From Desulfofustis sp. PB-SRB1 (lineage in GTDB: Bacteria > Desulfobacterota > Desulfobulbia > Desulfobulbales > Desulfocapsaceae): 49,476 bases of DNA. The notes beneath the pieces were generated by a model. The model was given only the letters and a program-made list of their open reading frames with translations, did not search any database and was not told the origin of the DNA. The DNA is taken from positions 5,001-54,476 of the forward strand of contig JAEQMT010000035.1 of assembly GCA_016722945.1 (NCBI GenBank), written 5' to 3'. A program made the translations under genes and the position numbers. Below are positions 28,247-36,946 of the stretch, one piece after another (the first letter of the stretch is position 1; the number at the start of each line of letters is the position of its first letter).

Positions 28247-30523
28247 ATGGAATTACTGGCCCCGGTGGGCAGTCCTGAGCATTTTGGTGCCGCCGCGGCC
28301 GCCGGCGCTGATGCGTTTTATCTCGGTGTCCCCGCACTCAGTGCCCGCGACAGCCCTCGCGAGCTGAGCTTTTCCCAGATCGATGCGATCATCCAGGCCG
28401 CCCACGACCGGGGCGGTTCAGTTTACCTGGCCTTGAACCGGCTGGTTCGAGCTTCTGAAACCAAGCTGCTGATTGAGGCGCTGGCAACCATTGATCGGCT
28501 TGGCGCCGATGGGCTTATCGTTCAGGATCTCGGCGTTCTTGCCATCGTCAGACACCATTTTCCTCATCTTCGCCTGCACGCTTCCACCCTGATGGGCGGC
28601 TATAATCTGGACAACGTGAAGATGCTTGCCGGCCTTGGCTGCAGCAGGGTGGTACTTGCCCGGGAGCTCAGCCTCGATGAGATCGGTGAAATCAGCCGCC
28701 GTGCCGATGTCGAGCTGGAAGTGTTCATCCATGGGGCCATGTGTTACTCCGTTTCGGGGCTTTGTTATTTTTCATCGTATCATGGTGGTAAAAGCGCCCT
28801 GCGCGGGCAGTGCGTTCAGCCCTGCCGGCGGCGCTACGAGATGGTGAGCCATGGCGCTAAAACAGCTGCCAAGGCAAAATCATCCAAATCCGGCTATTTC
28901 TTCTCCATGAACGATCTGGAGGGGATCAGGGTGGTACCGGCATTGAAGGGTTTTGGCGTTTCCGCCCTTAAGATCGAGGGCAGATTACGCTCCGCGGCAT
29001 ATGTGGAAAACGTGGTTCGCGCCTATCGGCTGTTGATCGATGCCGATGAGAGCGATTACGGGCAGGCCGAAGTTGAGGCGATTCGTCTGCTGGACAGGGC
29101 CATGGGCCGAAACCGCTCACCCGGATATTTTGCATCACCAACTCCACCAGCGGTTCTATCTGTACACCACTCCGGCAATACCGGCCACCATCTCGGATCC
29201 ATCACAAGATTCGTGACCAAAGAAGGTAAGCGTTACGGAGAACTGACCCTGAAACAACCCTGCTCGGTAGGCGATCGGCTGCGGATCCATCTTGAGAAAA
29301 GCGGTGAGCGTATCGGCTTTAGATTACGGGAAATGGTGCGCAATCAGGAATCGGTTTCATCGGCTGAAAAAGGGGAAACAGTGTCGATACTGATGCCGGC
29401 TGAGATCGCAACAAGCCGAAAAACCGGAAAAGTAGAGCTTTATCGAACCGACAGCGGCCAAATAGGCAAAAGAAAAGAGGTGAAGTTACCCCGCCTGGGA
29501 GATAGCAAAATTGCCCGGTACGGCAACATCGACGGCACAGTATCGAAGCTGCAAAAAATGCTGATGCCGAACCTGCCAATCCCCTCAGAGGGTACCGGTC
29601 GCTCCCAGCCACCTAGAAAAAGGGCAGGGAGGCAACCAGAAATCTGGCTTCGGGTAGACAGGGTAGAGCATATCCCGCATCGTCCAGGCTTTGCCATCGG
29701 ACGCTATCTTGTGGACATCTCCGCCCACAACATTGCCGGTAGTGCAAAACTCAAGCAATTGACCCGGGGAAATCGGAGCGGCATTATCTGGGCTCTACCG
29801 CCACTGCTCTTTGATAAAGGGCGCGAACGATTGAAAAAGCAGATTGTATTGCTGCGCAAAAGCGGCTTCAGAGCTTTTCAGATCGCCCACCTTGGCCAGA
29901 TCGAACTCTGTGGCGAGAGCGCTGAACGCCTGTACGGCGACTTTAGTCTCAACCTTATGAATCAGCATGCCCTTGCATCAGCCTTTTCGTTCGGTCTGCA
30001 CGGCTGCCAATTAAGCATCGAATTGGGACAAGAGGAGTCGGCAACGCTTATGGCCGGCTATACCGCTCTGGCTCGCAGCAGGTATAACCGGGCGGCGGTT
30101 CAACAATCTCAACAATCAATTGGTATGACGATATACGGTGCGCCGCCCCTGTTCACCGCCCGTATTGCCGATAAAGCCCTTACCTCCGGAAAAACAGTGC
30201 GCAGCCCACGAAATGAACAACTGAGCGTCGAACGGCGTGACGGCCTCTATATTACCAGATCAAAAACGCCATTCTCCCTTATCCCCCATATCAGCGAGCT
30301 GGGAGCGATGGGAGTTGATTATCTGGTCATCGACATTCGTGGCCTTGCCGGCGGCAAAACAATATGGATGGACATAGCCAAACAACTTTCCGGCAACACA
30401 AAAGCAGGAAAACGAACTGCATTTAACTACTTCGAACGTGGGACTCGGGACAATTCGGAAAAGCGATCACCGATAAAACAAAAGCCCAGAACAAGGAAAA
30501 ATTCGCTACAGAGAAACAAGTAA
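28247..30523 (+). CDS. Peptidase U32 family protein (RlhA/TrhP type)
   Basis: Of 758 residues. The N-terminal 330 residues form the U32 TIM-barrel: ELLAPVGSPEHFGAAAAAGAD, DGLIVQDLGVLAIV, SRVVLARELS and the cysteine cluster FIHGAMCYSVSGLCYFSS...GQCVQPCRRRY, which in relatives binds an iron-sulfur cluster. Characterised homologues hydroxylate 23S rRNA C2501 or tRNA wobble uridine. The long C-terminal part (about 330-758) resembles that of large U32 proteins and is basic near its end. It follows pyrR by 14 bp. Which RNA it acts on cannot be told. Confidence 0.87.
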   Translation: MELLAPVGSPEHFGAAAAAGADAFYLGVPALSARDSPRELSFSQIDAIIQAAHDRGGSVYLALNRLVRASETKLLIEALATIDRLGADGLIVQDLGVLAIVRHHFPHLRLHASTLMGGYNLDNVKMLAGLGCSRVVLARELSLDEIGEISRRADVELEVFIHGAMCYSVSGLCYFSSYHGGKSALRGQCVQPCRRRYEMVSHGAKTAAKAKSSKSGYFFSMNDLEGIRVVPALKGFGVSALKIEGRLRSAAYVENVVRAYRLLIDADESDYGQAEVEAIRLLDRAMGRNRSPGYFASPTPPAVLSVHHSGNTGHHLGSITRFVTKEGKRYGELTLKQPCSVGDRLRIHLEKSGERIGFRLREMVRNQESVSSAEKGETVSILMPAEIATSRKTGKVELYRTDSGQIGKRKEVKLPRLGDSKIARYGNIDGTVSKLQKMLMPNLPIPSEGTGRSQPPRKRAGRQPEIWLRVDRVEHIPHRPGFAIGRYLVDISAHNIAGSAKLKQLTRGNRSGIIWALPPLLFDKGRERLKKQIVLLRKSGFRAFQIAHLGQIELCGESAERLYGDFSLNLMNQHALASAFSFGLHGCQLSIELGQEESATLMAGYTALARSRYNRAAVQQSQQSIGMTIYGAPPLFTARIADKALTSGKTVRSPRNEQLSVERRDGLYITRSKTPFSLIPHISELGAMGVDYLVIDIRGLAGGKTIWMDIAKQLSGNTKAGKRTAFNYFERGTRDNSEKRSPIKQKPRTRKNSLQRNK

Positions 30524-30527
30524 GGAT

Positions 30528-30687
30528 GGACTCGTAAAAACCTCAAAATTGCTTGCTTTCGTCATTCCCGCCCTCGATTACACCCTTCAAGGGCAGGCTT
30601 CAGCGGGAATCCAGTGATTTCAATTAATAATGAATGTCGGGTCAACTCCGTTAAGATTGGTAATTGGGTTTTTACGACACCATCAAG
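30528..30687 (+). repeat. Dispersed repeat family A, copy 3, with an insertion in the hairpin loop
   Basis: It starts 5 bp after the U32 gene stop with GGACTCGTAAAAACCTC and ends near TTTTTACGACACCATC, giving terminal inverted repeats. The stem arms CATTCCCGC and GCGGGAATCC are kept, but the 4-base loop is replaced by about 30 bp that contains its own CCCTTCAAGGG hairpin. The next 130 bp lead into the rpsT promoter. Confidence 0.8.
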
Positions 30688-30823
30688 TAAGAAAGGATAC
30701 ACCTCTTAACCTCAGCTTAGAAAAAGGTCGTCCCGGCGCCACCAGCATCACTGAGCTGCCGCTCAGCAAGGTGGTGGGCTATTTTACAAGCAGAGGACAG
30801 CAACACCATATGATAAGATTTTC

Positions 30824-30851
30824 TTGACTTATCTGTCTTGGTAGATATACT
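30824..30851 (+). promoter_or_regulatory. Probable sigma70 promoter of rpsT
   Basis: TTGACT (30824-30829) and TATACT (30846-30851) are separated by 16 bp, 44 bp upstream of the rpsT start. It is the best promoter match in the gap. Confidence 0.65.
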
Positions 30852-30895
30852 GCGCGTTTGAGTTAAACAGACTGAAACCACCAGAGGAGATATAC

Positions 30896-31168
30896 GTGGC
30901 AAATCATAAATCAGCGGAAAAACGAACCAGTCAGGAGCAGAAACGGAGATTGCGTAACCGGGCAATTCGTTCAAAAATGAAAACCGCCATTCGCGGTCTG
31001 GATGAGGCGGTTGAGGCCGGCTCCGTTGACGAGGCCAAAAACGCTTTGAAGGTTGCCATACCGATTATTGCCAAGACCGCCTCAAAAGGCGTGATCCATA
31101 AACGAACCGCGGCGCGTAAGATTTCCCGGCTGAGCAAGCGGGTTAAAACCCTGGAGTTGTCCTCCTAG
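30896..31168 (+). CDS. rpsT: 30S ribosomal protein S20
   Basis: A primary 16S rRNA-binding protein of the small subunit. The 90 residues fit S20: the basic N-terminus ANHKSAEKRTSQEQKRRLRNR, KMKTAIR in the middle, and the C-terminal GVIHKRTAARKISRLSKRV. The start is a GTG with AGAGGAG upstream. Non-ATG starts are common in S20 genes and allow autoregulation of translation. It has its own promoter and a strong terminator. Confidence 0.97.
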   Translation: MANHKSAEKRTSQEQKRRLRNRAIRSKMKTAIRGLDEAVEAGSVDEAKNALKVAIPIIAKTASKGVIHKRTAARKISRLSKRVKTLELSS

Positions 31169-31204
31169 AAAATCTGTTGCCGCGCACCTTCGCGCATCAG
31201 ATGC

Positions 31205-31243
31205 AAAAGCCGCCGAATCTTCGCTGATTCCGCGGCTTTTTTT
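31205..31243 (+). terminator. Rho-independent terminator between rpsT and trpE
   Basis: AAAAGCCGC...GCGGCTTTTTTT forms a stem with GAATC/GATTC pairing inside and ends in seven Ts. It ends only 17 bp before the trpE start codon, so trpE must be transcribed from nearby or through this signal. An upstream GCCGCG (31181) could pair with the CGCGGC arm and compete with the terminator. Confidence 0.8.
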
Positions 31244-31260
31244 ATTTGCCTGTGTCCTCT

Positions 31261-32754
31261 ATGATCGATCAGTCACCATCTCCTGATGTTTCCACCTTTC
31301 GGTTGCGTGCCGGGACGGCGCGGTTGATTCCGGTCTGGCGGCGGATCATTGCCGATCTTGACACCCCGTTGACCCTGTTTTGCAAGCTGATCGGCGGCCG
31401 GGAGGAATTCTTTTTATTTGAGAGCATGGAAGGAGGGGAGAAGTGGGGGCGATATTCATTTATCGGCATTGACCCCATTTTGAGCATCAGCAGCCATAAT
31501 CGAAAGATTTCGGTGAACCGGCTGACCCCCCAGGGCCGCGTCAGTGACGAATATGACGGCCATCCCTACCAGGAGTTGCGCCGTATCTTAGGTGAATTTC
31601 GCGCCTTTAACGACCCCGAACTCCCCAGATTCTGCGGTGGCATGGTGGGCTATCTGGGCTACGATATGGTTCGTTTTTTTGAGGATTTACCGGCGCAGAA
31701 CGAGGCGGGAGATGCACCTGATATGGGGTTTATGGTGCCGGGCATGGTGTTGGTGCATGACAGCCTCAAACAGGAACTGGTCGTTGTTGACTGGGTCGAT
31801 ACCGCCGGGCTGCCAAGTCTGGAGGCAGGTTACAACCAATCCGTCGCCCGCATCGAGCAGGCGATTGCCGCACTGCGCGCCCCGACGCCACTGGCAGAGG
31901 CGCACCTTGACGGCGGCCATGAAGAGATCTCATTAACCTCCAACCTGAGTGCTCCCCAGTTTCATGATATGGTGGAGCGGGCCAAAGAGTATATCCGTGC
32001 CGGTGACATATTTCAGGTGGTGCTCTCCCAGCGTTTCGGCGCCACCATCGGCGCCGATCCGCTTACCATCTATCGGGCCCTGCGGCATACCAACCCCAGC
32101 CCCTATCTGTTTTACCTCAAATGCGGCGATCTGGTTCAGATCGGCTCATCGCCGGAGATTTTGGTGCGCAAGGAAAACGAATCCATCGAGGTGCGCCCCA
32201 TTGCCGGCACCAGGCCGCGTGGAGCGACCCCGGAACGAGATAGAGCGCTTGAAGAAGAGCTGCTGGCCGATCCCAAGGAGCGCTCAGAGCACCTGATGCT
32301 GGTGGATCTTGGCCGCAATGACATCGGCCGGGTGGCACGCGGCGGCAGCGTCGAGGTTCGTGATCTGCTGGTCATCGAGCGTTACAGCCACGTGATGCAT
32401 ATTGTCAGTGGAGTGCATGGACTGATCGATCCTGATTATGACCAGTTCGACGTACTGGCCGCCTGTTTTCCGGCGGGTACCCTGAGTGGTGCTCCCAAGA
32501 TTCGGGCCATGGAGATCATCGAAGAACTCGAGCCGTGTCGGCGCGGGCCCTATGGCGGGGCGGTGGGCTATTTTGGTTTCTCCGGTAACATGGACTTCTG
32601 CATTACTATCAGGACTATCTTCATTCGCGGCGATGATGTGTGGATGCAGGCAGGCGCCGGCATCGTCGCCGATTCCGATCCACGGCGCGAATATGAAGAA
32701 ACCGTCAATAAATCGATGGCCCTGCACCGGGCCCTGGAACTGGCGGGGGGCTGA
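31261..32754 (+). CDS. trpE: Anthranilate synthase component I TrpE
   Basis: It aminates chorismate to anthranilate with ammonia from TrpG. The 497 residues fit the family. The N-terminal [18 protein letters not shown] matches the tryptophan feedback site (LLES pattern). The catalytic half has [39 protein letters not shown] and [11 protein letters not shown]. The ATG at 31261 is chosen over a TTG 15 bp upstream that lies against the terminator. trpG follows after 2 bp. Confidence 0.95.
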   Translation: MIDQSPSPDVSTFRLRAGTARLIPVWRRIIADLDTPLTLFCKLIGGREEFFLFESMEGGEKWGRYSFIGIDPILSISSHNRKISVNRLTPQGRVSDEYDGHPYQELRRILGEFRAFNDPELPRFCGGMVGYLGYDMVRFFEDLPAQNEAGDAPDMGFMVPGMVLVHDSLKQELVVVDWVDTAGLPSLEAGYNQSVARIEQAIAALRAPTPLAEAHLDGGHEEISLTSNLSAPQFHDMVERAKEYIRAGDIFQVVLSQRFGATIGADPLTIYRALRHTNPSPYLFYLKCGDLVQIGSSPEILVRKENESIEVRPIAGTRPRGATPERDRALEEELLADPKERSEHLMLVDLGRNDIGRVARGGSVEVRDLLVIERYSHVMHIVSGVHGLIDPDYDQFDVLAACFPAGTLSGAPKIRAMEIIEELEPCRRGPYGGAVGYFGFSGNMDFCITIRTIFIRGDDVWMQAGAGIVADSDPRREYEETVNKSMALHRALELAGG

Positions 32755-32756
32755 GC

Positions 32757-33359
32757 ATGATTGTCATCATCGATAACTATGATTCTTTCACCTACAACGT
32801 GGTGCAGACCATTGCCGATCATTTTGGTGAAACCGGTGTTGACGAGAAGATTGTGGTATATCGCAACGATGCAATTTCGGTGGCTGAGCTTGCTGCTCTG
32901 TCGCCCCGGCGCATCATTATCTCACCCGGCCCGTGCACTCCTGCCGAGGCTGGTATTTCAGTTGAAACCATACAAAAATTGGCCGGAAAAATTCCCATTC
33001 TCGGGGTTTGTCTCGGCCATCAGGCTATCGGTGCCGCCTATGGTGGTGATGTAGTGCGGGCAGGGCGCATTATGCACGGCAAAACCAGCCCCATCCATCA
33101 CGACGGCAAAGGGGTATTTACCGGCCTGCCGAATCCCTTTGAAGGCATGCGTTACCATTCCCTGGTGGTGCACGAACCGACCATTCCCGCTTGTTTAGTG
33201 GCCACCGCCCACACCGACCAGAACGAACTGATGGGGGTGCGGCATCGAGAATTGCTGGTGGAAGGGGTGCAGTTTCATCCTGAATCGATCATGACCGAGG
33301 TAGGCAAGACGCTGCTGGCGAATTTTCTGGGGGAAGACTACCCGAACCTGTGCAAGTAA
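32757..33359 (+). CDS. trpG: Anthranilate synthase component II (glutamine amidotransferase) TrpG
   Basis: A class I glutaminase of 200 residues that supplies ammonia to TrpE and may also serve PabB. The N-terminus [16 protein letters not shown], the oxyanion site [11 protein letters not shown], the catalytic Cys in [11 protein letters not shown] and the His-Glu pair in GVQFHPESI are all present. It lies 2 bp after trpE, and the trpD start follows within a few bases, so this is a tightly packed operon. Confidence 0.95.
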   Translation: MIVIIDNYDSFTYNVVQTIADHFGETGVDEKIVVYRNDAISVAELAALSPRRIIISPGPCTPAEAGISVETIQKLAGKIPILGVCLGHQAIGAAYGGDVVRAGRIMHGKTSPIHHDGKGVFTGLPNPFEGMRYHSLVVHEPTIPACLVATAHTDQNELMGVRHRELLVEGVQFHPESIMTEVGKTLLANFLGEDYPNLCK

Positions 33360-33364
33360 CACCG

Positions 33365-34429
33365 ATGAGCGAATCAATGGATATAAAAGCAGCAATCGCT
33401 ACCGTGGTAAGCGGGGCGGATTTAACCCGCCCGCAAATGTATGCGGTCATGGATGAGATTATGAGCGGCGCCGCTACTGATGCGCAGATCGGTTCCTTTC
33501 TCACCGGATTGCGCATGAAGGGTGAAACGGTAGCTGAAATCACCGGTGCGGTACAGGTGATGCGGGAAAAGGTCACCCCCATCGATCCTGGGTTAAGCCC
33601 GGCTGAGGACACGGTTATTGTCGATACCTGCGGCACCGGCGGCGACGGCTCCGGCACCTTCAATGTCTCCACCACCGCTGCCTTTGTGGTGGCCGGCTGC
33701 GGTGTTATGGTAGCCAAGCACGGCAACCGGGCCGTATCCAGCGCATGCGGCTCGGCCGACGTGCTGGAAGCGGCCGGTGTCAATCTTGCCATGACATCTG
33801 AGCAGACCAGCAATTGTCTGCAGACGGTGGGAATCTCTTTTTTGTTTGCCCCTGCCCTGCATCCCGCCATGAAACATGCCATCGGCCCGCGCCGCGAGGT
33901 CGGCATCCGCACCATGTTCAACATTCTCGGGCCGCTCACCAATCCGGCCGGGGCCAATGTTCAGGTGATGGGGGTGTTTGACCGTGATCTGGTTACCACC
34001 CTGGCCCAGGTTTTGAACGATCTTGGAACCAGGCGGGCATTGGTGGTGCACGGTGAGGGCAATCTCGATGAGTTGACCACCACCGGTACAACCCTAATCG
34101 CCGAAGTACAAGATGGCGCCATTGCTACCTATTCACATGAGCCGGAAGATTTCGGCCTTACCCGTGCCACCCTTGGCGATTTGCAAGGCGGCGCCACCGC
34201 TGCTGAATCGGCGGAGATAGTGCGTGGTGTGCTGGCCGGTGCAGGCGGACCCCGGCGCGATATGGTGCTGCTCAACGCTGGCGCGGCATTGATGGCAGCC
34301 GGGGTATGCGACACCATTGCACAGGGAATTGAAAAAGCTGCCGCCTGCATCGATTCCGGTGCGGCACTGGCTAAGCTCATCCAGTTGATCGATTTTTCCA
34401 AAACAAGCGCACCCGCCGGTGCGAAGTAA
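33365..34429 (+). CDS. trpD: Anthranilate phosphoribosyltransferase TrpD
   Basis: It joins anthranilate and PRPP. The 354 residues fit TrpD: helical N-terminal domain, then the PRPP glycine loop [36 protein letters not shown] and the anthranilate-site region [21 protein letters not shown]. The ATG at 33365 is preferred; a GTG at 33350 overlaps the trpG stop and an ATG at 33377 is also possible. It is the third gene of the trp cluster. Confidence 0.95.
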   Translation: MSESMDIKAAIATVVSGADLTRPQMYAVMDEIMSGAATDAQIGSFLTGLRMKGETVAEITGAVQVMREKVTPIDPGLSPAEDTVIVDTCGTGGDGSGTFNVSTTAAFVVAGCGVMVAKHGNRAVSSACGSADVLEAAGVNLAMTSEQTSNCLQTVGISFLFAPALHPAMKHAIGPRREVGIRTMFNILGPLTNPAGANVQVMGVFDRDLVTTLAQVLNDLGTRRALVVHGEGNLDELTTTGTTLIAEVQDGAIATYSHEPEDFGLTRATLGDLQGGATAAESAEIVRGVLAGAGGPRRDMVLLNAGAALMAAGVCDTIAQGIEKAAACIDSGAALAKLIQLIDFSKTSAPAGAK

Positions 34430-34447
34430 CCGGTCAGTCAGAGCACC

Positions 34448-35251
34448 ATGAAGATTCTTGAACAGATTGTCGCTCGGAAAAAAGAAGAGGTGGCGGCCCT
34501 GAAAGCTGACTCCAGCTCGATTATGGCCGGTCGCGATCAGGCCATCGACCCGCCCCGGGGCTTTACGCGTGCGCTGCTGGCTGATCCCGGCGTATCGATC
34601 ATTGCCGAGGTGAAAAAGGCATCACCCTCAAAAGGGGTTATCCGGGAAGATTTCGACCCGGTGGCAATCGGGCGGATGTATGAAGCAGGGGGCGCAACCT
34701 GCATATCGGTGCTGACCGATCGTGACTTTTTTCAGGGCAGCCTCGATTATCTTCTTCAGGTCCGCCGGGCGGTTGGCCTTCCCGTCTTGCGCAAGGACTT
34801 TATCATCGATCCCATCCAGATCGACGAGGCCGACTCGTTCGGCGCGGATGCCATCTTGCTGATTGCCGGCATACTTTCCACCGCACAGATTGAAGAATAC
34901 ATCGAATATGCCCGCACTAAAGCAATCGATGTGCTGGTGGAGGTGCATGACGAGGAGGAGCTTACCAAGGCGTTGCGAGGCGGCGCTGAGCTTATCGGCG
35001 TCAACAACCGCGACCTGCGCGATTTCAGCGTCGATATTTCCACTACCCTGCGGCTCAAAGAGCTTATTCCAGATAGTATCCCGGTGGTATCGGAGTCCGG
35101 CCTCAATAAGGCGGACGATATCGTTGTTCTGCGTGACAGCGGCGTGGCCGCGGCCCTGATCGGCGAGAGTTTTATGCGTCAAACCGATCCCGGCGCTCTG
35201 TTGGCAACACTGCGCAATGCCGGTACATTCGACCATGCGAACCAGGGTTAA
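34448..35251 (+). CDS. trpC: Indole-3-glycerol phosphate synthase TrpC
   Basis: A TIM-barrel enzyme of 267 residues that closes CdRP to indole-3-glycerol phosphate. Motifs: the N-terminal LEQIVARKKEEVAALK, IIAEVKKASPSKGVI, VLRKDFIIDPIQIDEA, LIGVNNRDLRDFSVD and VSESGL. It is a single-domain TrpC, not fused to TrpF as in enteric bacteria. The 3' end overlaps the trpF start by 17 bp. Confidence 0.95.
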   Translation: MKILEQIVARKKEEVAALKADSSSIMAGRDQAIDPPRGFTRALLADPGVSIIAEVKKASPSKGVIREDFDPVAIGRMYEAGGATCISVLTDRDFFQGSLDYLLQVRRAVGLPVLRKDFIIDPIQIDEADSFGADAILLIAGILSTAQIEEYIEYARTKAIDVLVEVHDEEELTKALRGGAELIGVNNRDLRDFSVDISTTLRLKELIPDSIPVVSESGLNKADDIVVLRDSGVAAALIGESFMRQTDPGALLATLRNAGTFDHANQG

Positions 35252-35891
35252 ATTGTGCGGCATTACCCGGCTTGAAGACGCCAGAGCCGGGGTGGAGGCC
35301 GGGGTGGATGGCCTTGGCTTTATTTTCGCACCACGCAGTCCGCGTTGTGTTACCTCATCACAGGCGACCCATATCATCGATTGTCTGCCGCCGTTTGTCG
35401 ATCGCATCGGGGTATTTGTCAATGAAGAGCTTGCCCGGGTCGAGCAACTCATCCTCCGGTGCGGGCTCAACGGGGTACAACTCCACGGTGATGAGCCGGC
35501 GAGTTATTGTGAGCAGCTGCGCACCAGACATCCCTACCTGATGATCTACAAGGCGATGCGGGTTGGAGAAGAAGGGATCATGGGTGAGGTATCGGCCTAT
35601 GATGAGGTGGTTTCGGCCCTCTTATTTGATACCTTTACCACCGCCAAAGACGGCGGCACCGGGATAGCGTTTGACTGGGGGCTGATTGATTCGCTGCCGG
35701 TTTCACTGCCCCTGATCCTGGCCGGCGGCCTGGGCCCTGACAACATAGCGGCGGCCATCGATGCCGTGCAGCCCTATGCGGTGGATATCAATTCCGGGGT
35801 TGAAAGTGAACCCGGCTGCAAGGATCATACGCTGCTTTTTCGGCTGATGCGAATCGTCTCTGAAAAAAACAGGGACGTCGAGACGCTTTAG
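35235..35891 (+). CDS. trpF: Phosphoribosylanthranilate isomerase TrpF
   Basis: It isomerises PRA to CdRP. Of about 218 residues, TIM-barrel with the catalytic Cys at VKLCGITRLEDA, then LGFIFAPRSPR, GVQLHGDE, FDWGLI, LAGGLGPDNI and DINSGVESEPG. ATG 35235 is taken because the family N-terminus begins right at the KLCG strand; an upstream in-frame ATG at 35217 lies deeper in trpC. The operon ends here: trpB and trpA are absent, and rlpA converges 17 bp away. Confidence 0.94.
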   Translation: MRTRVKLCGITRLEDARAGVEAGVDGLGFIFAPRSPRCVTSSQATHIIDCLPPFVDRIGVFVNEELARVEQLILRCGLNGVQLHGDEPASYCEQLRTRHPYLMIYKAMRVGEEGIMGEVSAYDEVVSALLFDTFTTAKDGGTGIAFDWGLIDSLPVSLPLILAGGLGPDNIAAAIDAVQPYAVDINSGVESEPGCKDHTLLFRLMRIVSEKNRDVETL

Positions 35892-35908
35892 GTAGCGCAG
35901 CGATACTC

Positions 35909-36769
35909 TCAACTCGTCCGGGGCACCACAAAGGCGCCGTGGTATCCCTTTTTTTCAAGTAGCAGGCGGGCCTTATCGGCCTGTTCCATGGTGGTTCCCA
36001 CATATACCTGAACATCATAGGTGCGGTTGGTATTGGTTCCCCGCGCCAGCACTTCGGCATGATGGCCGGCATCGATAAAACGTTGCTGCAGGGTACGGGC
36101 GGTGGTCGGATTGGTGAAACTGGCAATCTGGACGAAATAGTAATCCTGTCTCACCGGAGCCTGTCGCTCCTGTGCTTGCCTGACTACTATTTGACTTCTT
36201 GGATCGATGGCCACCACCTGCACCCGGGCAATGCCGCTGGTGAGCATTCCGATATCCCGGGCGGCGGCTCGACTTAGATCGATGATTCTGCCCCGGATAA
36301 ATGGCCCCCGGTCATTGATGCGAACCACCGTCTCCCGTCCATTTTCCAGGTTCTTCACCAGGACCATGGTATCCATGGGCAGGGTCTTGTGCGCCGCGGT
36401 CATGTCGTTCATATCGTAAGTCTCGCCGTTGGCAGTGGGGCGGCCGTGAAAATAGGTGCCGTACCAGGAGGCAATCCCTTTTTCCCGATACCCCTCGGCC
36501 GAGACGATGGGGTAGTATGTTTTGTTCTTTATAGTGTAGGGGCGCTGGGTCGGCACCTCATAGTCGCCGGTTCTTCGAGGAGGCGATGACGAACAGGCCC
36601 CGATAAATGTGGCGACCAGCAGACAGAGAATTCCGTAAAAAAGTGTCAGACGGATCGCAGATGATATGGGAGCCTTGAAAAATGAGGATTTTGGTTCAAG
36701 ATCAAGGCGCGCAGAAAATTTCACCGATGGCATATGACTGATATTCCAATGATAAAATTTTTCAAGCAA
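35909..36769 (-). CDS. rlpA: RlpA-like lipoprotein: septal lytic transglycosylase with SPOR domain
   Basis: An outer-membrane lipoprotein that cleaves denuded glycan strands at the septum. A lipobox IGAC (Cys about 59) follows a hydrophobic stretch. The double-psi beta-barrel is GIASWYGTYFHGRPTANGE with the catalytic-region motif INDRGPF, and a C-terminal SPOR domain (YYFVQIASFTNPTTARTL) closes the 286 residues. Upstream of the hydrophobic stretch no ATG, GTG or TTG occurs until inside a family B repeat, so the first about 34 codons derive from that repeat. ATG 36733 (MPSVKF) is an alternative start, still inside it. Confidence 0.88.
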   Translation of the reverse strand: MLEKFYHWNISHMPSVKFSARLDLEPKSSFFKAPISSAIRLTLFYGILCLLVATFIGACSSSPPRRTGDYEVPTQRPYTIKNKTYYPIVSAEGYREKGIASWYGTYFHGRPTANGETYDMNDMTAAHKTLPMDTMVLVKNLENGRETVVRINDRGPFIRGRIIDLSRAAARDIGMLTSGIARVQVVAIDPRSQIVVRQAQERQAPVRQDYYFVQIASFTNPTTARTLQQRFIDAGHHAEVLARGTNTNRTYDVQVYVGTTMEQADKARLLLEKKGYHGAFVVPRTS

Positions 36770-36808
36770 CGATGCGATTGGACGAAAAGGGCATTTTGCG
36801 ATGTTCCC
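36668..36808 (-). repeat. Dispersed repeat family B, copy 5, overlapping the rlpA start
   Basis: Minus strand: GGGAACATCGCAAAATGCCC, TTTTATCATTGGAATATCAG, GCGCCTTGATCTTGAACC, ending TCATTTTTCAAGGCTCCC. The ends are inverted repeats. It supplies the start codon and N-terminal codons of rlpA. Confidence 0.85.
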
Positions 36809-36822
36809 ATAAGTGATTAACC

Positions 36823-36917
36823 CGTAAAAACCTTGAATTTGCTTGCTACCGTCATTCCCGCGAAAGCGGGAATCCAGTAATTCCAGTTAATTATGAATGT
36901 CGGGTCAACTCTGTTAT
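36823..36917 (+). repeat. Dispersed repeat family A, copy 4 (right end shortened)
   Basis: It begins AACCCGTAAAAACCTTGAA, carries the CATTCCCGCGAAAGCGGGAA palindrome and then the family word AATGTCGGGTCAACTCTG. The right terminal repeat is not recognisable. It lies directly after family B copy 5, giving the same A-B pairing seen at 8250-8525. Confidence 0.8.
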
Positions 36918-36946
36918 GACTGATAATGTGTTCATGTGTTGCGCTA

